In this document: positions 5,775-11,633 of the stretch, piece after piece
Numbering within the stretch: position 1 is the stretch's first letter
How the letters are laid out: each line of letters starts with the position of its first letter
DNA from: Phycisphaerales bacterium
GTDB taxonomy: Bacteria; Planctomycetota; Phycisphaerae; Phycisphaerales; SM1A02
NCBI GenBank assembly: GCA_029243925.1
Contig: JAQWRC010000071.1
Location: 1 to 11,633 of the forward strand
Length of the DNA stretch: 11,633 nucleotides
Direction of reading: 5' to 3'
The notes under the pieces: generated by a model
What the model was told of the DNA's origin: nothing
The model's database searches: none
The model's input: the letters and a program-made list of their open reading frames with translations, nothing else
Made by a program: the position numbers and the translations under genes

Positions 5775-7385
5775 ATGATTCTTGAATCGATCGACATGCT
5801 GCCTGCGACACTGCACCTGGCTACAACCAGCGAGGGTGCATACTGGATCTTGTTGGGACGGCTGCACCCCATGCTGGTGCATTTTCCGATTGCCCTGATT
5901 CTTGTTGCGGCGGTACTTGAACTTGTCCTCCTAGTGCGCAGGCCTGAACGACCTGCGCCCACGGCTTCATTATGCGTCTGGGTCGGCACGATCTTCGCCT
6001 GCATCTCAATCTGGTGTGGGTGGGCGCTGGGTGAAGAAAGTGGAGGCGGTGATGTCTTGGAGTTGCACCGTTGGTTCGGCGTCGCGGCCGGAGGCGTGCT
6101 CTTGTGCGTCACGGCTTGTTGGCTCATCGAACGTGCATCTCAGGCGCGATGGTCATTTCAGTCCTATCGATTCGGTCTGTGGGGCGGCGCTGTTCTGCTT
6201 GTGATCACCAGTTCATTCGGTGGAGACATGGTGTGGGGCGACAACTGGCTGACAGGCCCCTTGACGGCCCAATCTTCGGTTGAACCTGCGCCATCTGAGC
6301 CAGATCAGACCGCGGCCGCACCAACGCCAGCCACACCGCAGGCGTCAACGCTTGAGGGTGATGTTGTGGCCTTGTTCACCGAGCGATGTGAGCAATGTCA
6401 TGGACCGACCAAACAGCGTGGAGATCTCCAGCTCATTCCGCTCCACATGGCCTTTCCCACGACCAATGATGTGGCGGCAATGGTGGACCCGGGCAATCCG
6501 GATGCCAGCGAGCTGTACAAGCGCATCACGCTTCCAAAGGACCATGACGACCGCATGCCTCCAAAGGGCGAACCGCTGACTGCGGAAGAGGTGGAACTGG
6601 TTCACAGCTGGATTGCAGCGGGTGCTCCGCACGGACCGCAGCAGGAGCAGCCTGCCGAGGATGTCGCAGCCAGTGATGACCCGCCGGTGATTTCGGATGC
6701 GGTGGCATTTGATGCAGGTCTCCAGGCCATCATTGATCGTGGTGGTGTCGTGACTGCACTGCATCAGGGATCTCATTGGTATGAAGTCAACGTGGCGATT
6801 GCCAAGCCGACATGGACTGATTCGGATCTGGATCTGCTGAAACCGATCTCCGGAAATCTGTGGAGTCTGAATCTGGGACGCAGTGACGTGACCGATGCGG
6901 GCATGACGGTGATCGCCAACTGCACCGGGCTTCGCGTATTGAAACTCAATGGAACCAGCATCGGTGATGCTGGAGTTCATTCTCTTGCAGGGCTCAAGAG
7001 TCTGCAGCGTTTGAATCTGTATGGCACGCAGGTTGGTGATGCAAGCATCGATACGATCGAGGCGCTACCCGCCCTGACGCATGTATACCTTTGGGATACC
7101 AGGGTGACTCGTCTCGGCATTGATACGCTCCGCGTCGGTCGGCCCGGCATGAAGGTGGATGCAGGAGCTGGCCTTGGGGCTCCGCCCCCTGAGGAGGCGC
7201 CGGAACCTGCCCCAGAGGACGCCCCTGCGCCTGCTCCGGCAGAGCCGGAAGCAGAAACAGCCGCAGCCACGTTGCCTCCATGCTGCCAGGCAGCTGCTGA
7301 TCGTGGTGAGGAATGTGACCACGTCTGCTGTGTAGAAGCCCGCGCCAAGGGAGAGATCTGCTCGAAGTGTGCTGTTGAAGGTTGA
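5775..7385 (+). CDS. Membrane DUF2231 - planctomycete cytochrome c - LRR fusion with Cys-rich tail
   Basis: The 536-residue protein starts at ATG 5775, with GAGGAG (5763-5768) six bases upstream. Residues 26-152 match a DUF2231-type membrane domain: the motif LHPMLVHFPIAL (30-41) and four hydrophobic segments near 38-54, 64-86, 101-119 and 132-152. Its His and Trp residues could ligate haem or quinone, an inference. After an Ala/Pro/Thr linker comes a planctomycete-type cytochrome c domain (about 195-290) with C205-E-Q-C208-H209, a distal DDRMPPKG segment that could supply a Met ligand, and VELVHSWIAAGAP. Residues about 355-465 hold leucine-rich repeats (LKLNGTSIGDAGV, LNLYGTQVGDASI). A Pro/Glu/Ala linker leads to a tail with tandem CCx9C motifs (503-532). 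A role in envelope electron transfer is inferred. It sits second in the operon, with 52 bases before the next start. Confidence 0.87.
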   Translation: MILESIDMLPATLHLATTSEGAYWILLGRLHPMLVHFPIALILVAAVLELVLLVRRPERPAPTASLCVWVGTIFACISIWCGWALGEESGGGDVLELHRWFGVAAGGVLLCVTACWLIERASQARWSFQSYRFGLWGGAVLLVITSSFGGDMVWGDNWLTGPLTAQSSVEPAPSEPDQTAAAPTPATPQASTLEGDVVALFTERCEQCHGPTKQRGDLQLIPLHMAFPTTNDVAAMVDPGNPDASELYKRITLPKDHDDRMPPKGEPLTAEEVELVHSWIAAGAPHGPQQEQPAEDVAASDDPPVISDAVAFDAGLQAIIDRGGVVTALHQGSHWYEVNVAIAKPTWTDSDLDLLKPISGNLWSLNLGRSDVTDAGMTVIANCTGLRVLKLNGTSIGDAGVHSLAGLKSLQRLNLYGTQVGDASIDTIEALPALTHVYLWDTRVTRLGIDTLRVGRPGMKVDAGAGLGAPPPEEAPEPAPEDAPAPAPAEPEAETAAATLPPCCQAAADRGEECDHVCCVEARAKGEICSKCAVEG

Positions 7386-7437
7386 TCCCATGGCGACTCC
7401 GGTGGATCATGGATCCAGACTTTGGCATGGAGTTTCA

Positions 7438-10400
7438 ATGGGGATGTCCCGTACATCGAACAGCTTGATCATTGCCTTGGGATTGTTCGTCAGTTCCGGG
7501 CATGGTGCAGATGTGATGGAAGCAACGGAGCCCTCGTTCTCGCGTGACGTGCTTCCGCTGCTCTCGGAGCATTGCTTCCAGTGCCATGGGATGGACAGTG
7601 CAGCCAGGCAAGCAGGCTTGCGTTTGGATCAACCGGATGGTCTGTTTGATGGCGAGTCGGCGATCATCATTCCAGGGAATGCGGCAGCCTCACCATTGAT
7701 GGCCAGACTACTGCATTCGGATCCTGCCCAACGCATGCCGCCGATTGAAATGGATGACCCACTGTCACCTGAAGACATTGATCTGTTGCGTCGCTGGATC
7801 GATGCCGGAGCAACATGGGAGACGCACTGGGCATTTGTTCCGCCAGCGCAGGTTGAACCCCCGCAGCGCGAGGGCGTGTCCAATCCAATCGATGCGTTCA
7901 TTCAAGCACGTTTGACTGCGGAAGGATTGGAAGCTGCACCTCCTGCACCCGATACGACTCGACTGCGTCGACTGTCACTTGATCTGACCGGTCTTCCGCC
8001 AACACTCGATGTGGTCGATCAGTGGCTTGCTGATCCCACTGAAGACAACTGGCAGCGGCAGATCGACCGTTTGATGGCCGCACCAGAGTATGGGCAGCAT
8101 CAGGCACGCTTCTGGCTGGATGCGGCTCGCTACGCCGACACGCACGGGTACCACCTTGACAATGAACGCACCATGTGGAAATACCGTGACCATGTCGTTG
8201 ATTCATTCAATACCAATCAGCCATTCGATGAGTTCACGATCGAGGCGATTGCAGGTGACCTGCTGCCTGAGCCAACGCTCCAGCAGCGCGTCGCATCGGG
8301 TTTCAACCGGTGTCTTGCGACCACGAATGAGGGTGGAGCCATCAAGGCTGAGTACCGCGTCAAGTATGGGGTGGATCGCGTTGAAACGACATCAACCATA
8401 TGGATGGGACTGACGACCGGCTGTGCGGCATGCCATGACCACAAATTCGACCCGATTTCACAGCGTGAGTTCTACCAGCTCTTCGCCTTCTTCAACAATA
8501 CGGTTGAAGATGTCATGGACGGAAACGCGAAGCAATACCCGCCTGTGATTGCGGTGCCAAATCCAGAACAGGCCGACGCGTTGGGTGCGATCGATGTCCG
8601 GCGAGCTGAAGCGCAGGCAGTGCTTAATGCGCCTGGTGAAGAAACGCTGTCAGTTCTGTCTGATTGGGTCGTTGAGCGAACTGAGGCGGAACGCGCACGG
8701 TGGGCGGTGGTTGAGCCATTGAGCATCACGACGTCATCGGAGTCCGTGTTCGAGCGCCAGATTGATGGTTCGTATCTGGTCTCGGGGCCGCCGCCGGGTG
8801 ATGACCATTATGAAATCATCATTCCATGTTCCAGCCGCGTGATCAATGCGATCCGCCTGGAAGCGATGCGAGATCCAGGCTTGCCATACGGTGGACCGGG
8901 ACTCAATCCTGACAATGGCAACATCGTGCTCACAGAGATCGAGTTCCATGCCTTTCCCAGCGAAGTCGGCCTGCTTGGTTCCGAGGAAGAAGCTGAAATC
9001 GACATCATCCGCGCTACGGCAGACCATTCGCAGCCCAACTACGACATCACCGCAACCATTGATGGTGACCGTTCGGGTAAAAATGGCTGGGCCATTCTCA
9101 AGGATGGCAAACCGGGGGATCGCGTTGCAGTATTCCAGCCGAATACGCCCGTCGAATTTGCCGATGGTGGGCTGCTGCGCATTCGCATGGATTTCCAGTC
9201 CATCTACAAGAATCACTCGATCGGACGGCTTCGGATCGCTCTTTCAAGTGATCCGCAGGACGCTCCCTCACAGAGCGGCGATTGGGAATATGCCGGGCCG
9301 TTCCCGGCCGAGTCCGTCGAAGCGCTGCACGAAGCACGATTCCAGCCCGAGCATGAGGAAGCAGAAGCCCAGCCCAGTTGGGATCTCAAGCCCGAGTACA
9401 TTGACGCGACCACCCACGCCTTTGATACAGCTGCGCCGGCGGCGCATTACCTCCGTCGTACGATTCAATCACCGACCGATCGGGTCTTGCGGATTTCGCT
9501 TGGCTCGGACGATGGCTTGGATGTGATCCTCAACGGCGAGCGGGTTCATGAGAACAATACGCCACGTGGGGCAGGGCCGGATCAGGACACGGTTGATTTG
9601 GCATTGCGTGCCGGAGCAAATGAACTGATCTTGCGCATTGACAACTACGGCGGTGCAAGCGGCTTCTACTACCGCCCGGTCAGCGAATCGGTTGCGGGTG
9701 GTTCCCCTGCAATGAGCGGCATCCTGTCAACGGCGCCGGACAAGCGAACGGACGAGCAGCGGAAGACGCTGCGTGATCATTGGCTGCGAAACAAATGGGA
9801 GCCAGGGATCGAAGCAGGCGGCAAGCTTGATGCAGCCGATGCAGAACGTACATCCTTGATGGCCATGGTGCCGACAACATATGTCAGTCAGGAACTCGAA
9901 ACTCCGCGCACTACGACCATGTTGATGCGCGGCCAATACGATCAGCCTGGAGAAGAAGTTGCGGCGGGAACGCCTGCGTTCCTTCCGCCCATGGAAGACA
10001 GCCTCCCACGAAACAGACTTGGGCTGGCCAGATGGCTGGTGGATCCAGGGCACCCGCTCACGGCGCGTGTGACGGTCAATCGAATCTGGCAGCAGTATTT
10101 CGGCACCGGACTTGTGGAGACCACGGAGGATTTCGGTGTGCAGGGTCGCTATCCTTCCCACCCGGAACTGCTCGATTGGCTGGCATTGTGGTTCATTGAG
10201 CACGAATGGGATCTTCAAGCACTGCATCGATTGATCGTGAGCAGTGCCGCCTATCAGCAGTCTTCGGTGTCGACCGAGACGATGCGTGCCATTGATCCCG
10301 AGAGTCGCCTTTTGGCTCGCTTTCCCCGTCATCGGCTTGATGCCGAAGTCGTACGTGATCAAGCGCTGTTTGTTTCAGGTCTGCTGGTCGATGATCAAGG

Positions 10401-10962
10401 CGGTCCTGGAGTCAAGCCATATCAACCGACTGGTCTGTGGAAGGCTGTCGGGTACTCGGGAAGCAACACGGTCAATTTCGTGCCCGATACGGATGACTCG
10501 CTGTGGAGGCGGAGCGTGTACACCTTCTGGAAGCGTACCAGCCCACCTCCGGCCATGACATTGCTTGATGCACCAAGCCGTGAGTTCTGCACCGTACGAC
10601 GTGAACGCACGAATACGCCGTTGGCAGCTCTGCTGCTCCTGAATGATGAACAGTATGTCGAGGCGGCAAGGGCAATGGGGCAGCGCATCATGACTGAAGG
10701 CGGGTCAACTGATGCTGATCGCGTGGTGTTCGCATTTCGCCTTGCAACATCACGTCGGCCCACCGATCAGGAGCAGGCTGTGCTGTTGTCACTCTATGCA
10801 GAGCAGTATGCTGAATTTGCGTCGGACATCCCGGCGGCAACGATGCTGTTGGAGTTCGGCGCTGCGCCGCGTGATGACACGCTTGACCCGGCAGCACATG
10901 CGGCCTGGAGCATCGTGGCGAATCTTATATTGAACCTTGATGAAACGATTTCGAAAGGCTGA
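7438..10962 (+). CDS. Exported planctomycete cytochrome c / DUF1549 / DUF1553 (PSD1) protein
   Basis: Start ATG 7438 is preferred: GGAG (7429-7432) lies five bases upstream and it yields a signal peptide (SNSLIIALGLFVSSGHGA). An open frame extends to GTG 7369, overlapping the previous gene, but that would bury the signal peptide. The product is 1174 residues. A PSCyt1 cytochrome domain covers about 35-125, with C46-F-Q-C49-H50 and RMPPIEMDDPLS. DUF1549 (PSCyt2) spans about 150-360, with LSLDLTGLPPT, AARYADTHGYH and C329-A-A-C332-H333 in GCAACHDHKFDP. Residues 458-605 look like a discoidin-type module inserted between the two DUFs; 670-750 look like a PA14 or jelly-roll module (SLGSDDGLDVILNGERV). 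DUF1553 spans about 855-1130, with LTARVTVNRIWQQYFG and RRSVYTFWKRTSPPP. No reaction is established for this family to my knowledge; haem binding at CxxCH is inferred. The next gene begins three bases after its stop. Confidence 0.92.
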   Translation: MGMSRTSNSLIIALGLFVSSGHGADVMEATEPSFSRDVLPLLSEHCFQCHGMDSAARQAGLRLDQPDGLFDGESAIIIPGNAAASPLMARLLHSDPAQRMPPIEMDDPLSPEDIDLLRRWIDAGATWETHWAFVPPAQVEPPQREGVSNPIDAFIQARLTAEGLEAAPPAPDTTRLRRLSLDLTGLPPTLDVVDQWLADPTEDNWQRQIDRLMAAPEYGQHQARFWLDAARYADTHGYHLDNERTMWKYRDHVVDSFNTNQPFDEFTIEAIAGDLLPEPTLQQRVASGFNRCLATTNEGGAIKAEYRVKYGVDRVETTSTIWMGLTTGCAACHDHKFDPISQREFYQLFAFFNNTVEDVMDGNAKQYPPVIAVPNPEQADALGAIDVRRAEAQAVLNAPGEETLSVLSDWVVERTEAERARWAVVEPLSITTSSESVFERQIDGSYLVSGPPPGDDHYEIIIPCSSRVINAIRLEAMRDPGLPYGGPGLNPDNGNIVLTEIEFHAFPSEVGLLGSEEEAEIDIIRATADHSQPNYDITATIDGDRSGKNGWAILKDGKPGDRVAVFQPNTPVEFADGGLLRIRMDFQSIYKNHSIGRLRIALSSDPQDAPSQSGDWEYAGPFPAESVEALHEARFQPEHEEAEAQPSWDLKPEYIDATTHAFDTAAPAAHYLRRTIQSPTDRVLRISLGSDDGLDVILNGERVHENNTPRGAGPDQDTVDLALRAGANELILRIDNYGGASGFYYRPVSESVAGGSPAMSGILSTAPDKRTDEQRKTLRDHWLRNKWEPGIEAGGKLDAADAERTSLMAMVPTTYVSQELETPRTTTMLMRGQYDQPGEEVAAGTPAFLPPMEDSLPRNRLGLARWLVDPGHPLTARVTVNRIWQQYFGTGLVETTEDFGVQGRYPSHPELLDWLALWFIEHEWDLQALHRLIVSSAAYQQSSVSTETMRAIDPESRLLARFPRHRLDAEVVRDQALFVSGLLVDDQGGPGVKPYQPTGLWKAVGYSGSNTVNFVPDTDDSLWRRSVYTFWKRTSPPPAMTLLDAPSREFCTVRRERTNTPLAALLLLNDEQYVEAARAMGQRIMTEGGSTDADRVVFAFRLATSRRPTDQEQAVLLSLYAEQYAEFASDIPAATMLLEFGAAPRDDTLDPAAHAAWSIVANLILNLDETISKG

Positions 10963-10965
10963 GTG

Positions 10966-11595
10966 ATGGATCCCCGCGTCGAATACCAGCTGCTTCAGAC
11001 CCGGCGTCAGTTCTTCTCGCAATGTTGCGAGACGGTTGGTGGCGCGATGGGGCTGGCCGGACTGGCGTCGATGCTTCCCGCTTCAGTAGTGCAGGCTGCG
11101 GCTGCGGCAACGGGGGCGAATACAACAATCGGCCCCGGCCTGCTCGGAGCGCCGCATTTTGCGCCAAAGGCAAAACGGATCATCTACCTCTTCATGTCCG
11201 GTGCTCCATCCCAATTGGAGACCTTCGACTACAAGCCGGGACTGCGTGAGTACTTCGATGCAGACCTCCCCGCATCAGTGCAGAAGGGTCAGCGGCTGAC
11301 AACCATGACGTCCGGGCAGACGAGATTCCCCATGGTGGGCTCGAAGTTCAGGTTTGATCGGCACGGTGATCATGGAGCGTGGGTCAGTGAGTTGCTGCCA
11401 CACACCGCTGGTGTCGTCGACGACCTGTGCATCATTCGGAGCATGCATACCGATGCGATCAACCATGATCCTGCGATCACGTTCATGCAGACAGGCCATG
11501 AGCAGCCGGGGCGACCAAGCATGGGCGCCTGGTTGAGCTACGGTCTCGGGACTGAGAACAGTGATCTGCCCGCGTTCATCGTGCTGCACTCGTAA
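10966..11595 (+). CDS. DUF1501 Tat-exported protein, N-terminal part, stopped at residue 209 by TAA
   Basis: Start ATG 10966 follows AAAGG (10954-10958) by seven bases; GTG 10963 is an alternative adding one residue. The stop of the preceding gene is four bases upstream of the ATG, so translation is probably coupled. A twin-arginine signal is visible: TRRQFF at 12-17, then a hydrophobic stretch [14 protein letters not shown] and an Ala-rich cleavage region. The mature part carries typical DUF1501 features: [39 protein letters not shown], and [19 protein letters not shown]1501 proteins regularly follow DUF1549/DUF1553 genes in planctomycetes, are about 450-500 residues long, and are thought to share the alkaline-phosphatase/sulfatase fold. 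Here the frame meets TAA at 11593-11595 after FIVLHS, less than half the usual length, so as read this is a truncated product. Confidence 0.85.
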   Translation: MDPRVEYQLLQTRRQFFSQCCETVGGAMGLAGLASMLPASVVQAAAAATGANTTIGPGLLGAPHFAPKAKRIIYLFMSGAPSQLETFDYKPGLREYFDADLPASVQKGQRLTTMTSGQTRFPMVGSKFRFDRHGDHGAWVSELLPHTAGVVDDLCIIRSMHTDAINHDPAITFMQTGHEQPGRPSMGAWLSYGLGTENSDLPAFIVLHS

Positions 11596-11633
11596 TGGAC
11601 TGGCCGAGTTGAAGCACAGGCACTGTTCAACCG
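11593..11633 (+). pseudogene. In-frame stop and apparent continuation of DUF1501 in the same frame (runs off window)
   Basis: Reading on in the same frame after the TAA gives WTGRVEAQALFNR before the window ends. This resembles the segment of full-length DUF1501 proteins that leads into the conserved (A)Q-x-L-x-x-R-x-W-x-x-G-F-L-P region, as I recall it. The match suggests one substitution or a local error, not a frameshift or natural end. Only 38 bases remain, so this is moderate evidence. The gene may be a recent pseudogene, an assembly error, or (less likely) recoded. Confidence 0.5.

Noticed and set aside
7369..7437. Upstream GTG start for the large cytochrome/DUF1549 protein
   Set aside because: It would overlap the previous gene and place about 23 extra residues before a normal signal peptide; ATG 7438 has a better ribosome site.
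11560..11633. Frameshift as the cause of DUF1501 truncation
   Set aside because: The family-like residues after the stop are in the same frame as those before it, so a substitution explains it better than an indel.

Overview
The window looks like a chromosomal segment from a member of the Planctomycetota, most likely a marine Phycisphaerae-type lineage. This is inferred from gene content: a planctomycete cytochrome/DUF1549/DUF1553 protein paired with a DUF1501 protein, a DUF2231-cytochrome-LRR fusion, DUF1573, and a secreted protease carrying Cys-rich 'GACC' repeats and a dockerin-like C-terminus. No rRNA or taxonomic marker is present, so the placement is not proven. No phage, IS element, CRISPR array or integrase was seen.

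Layout. (1) Bases 1-1752 (+) hold the 3' part of a HEAT-repeat protein with what looks like a degenerate response-regulator receiver domain. (2) A complete tRNA-Thr(CGT) lies at 1785-1857 (+), followed by two GC-rich hairpins that separate it from a convergent gene. (3) Bases 1969-4152 (-) encode a secreted trypsin-like serine protease with three GACC repeats, a planctomycete beta-rich domain and a shortened dockerin-like tail. (4) Bases 4153-4669 form a 517-base divergent intergenic region without a convincing gene but rich in perfect inverted repeats, including a possible three-way junction RNA. (5) From 4670 to the right edge, four + strand genes are closely spaced (gaps of 25, 52 and 3 bases) and probably form an operon: a DUF1573 exported protein, a membrane DUF2231-cytochrome c-LRR protein with a Cys-rich tail, a large exported cytochrome/DUF1549/DUF1553 protein, and a Tat-type DUF1501 protein. 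The last is interrupted by an in-frame TAA close to the window end.

How the genes may work together. The operon products are predicted to be exported or membrane-anchored. Two of them carry CxxCH haem-binding motifs (three motifs in all). Together they suggest a cell-envelope redox or polymer-processing module of the uncharacterised planctomycete PSCyt/PSD1/DUF1501 type. The presence of jelly-roll-like inserts in the large protein hints at a carbohydrate or other extracellular polymer ligand, but no substrate can be named from sequence alone. The most useful leads are the in-frame stop in DUF1501, the structured intergenic region, the tandem CCx9C tail, and the pseudo-receiver domain.
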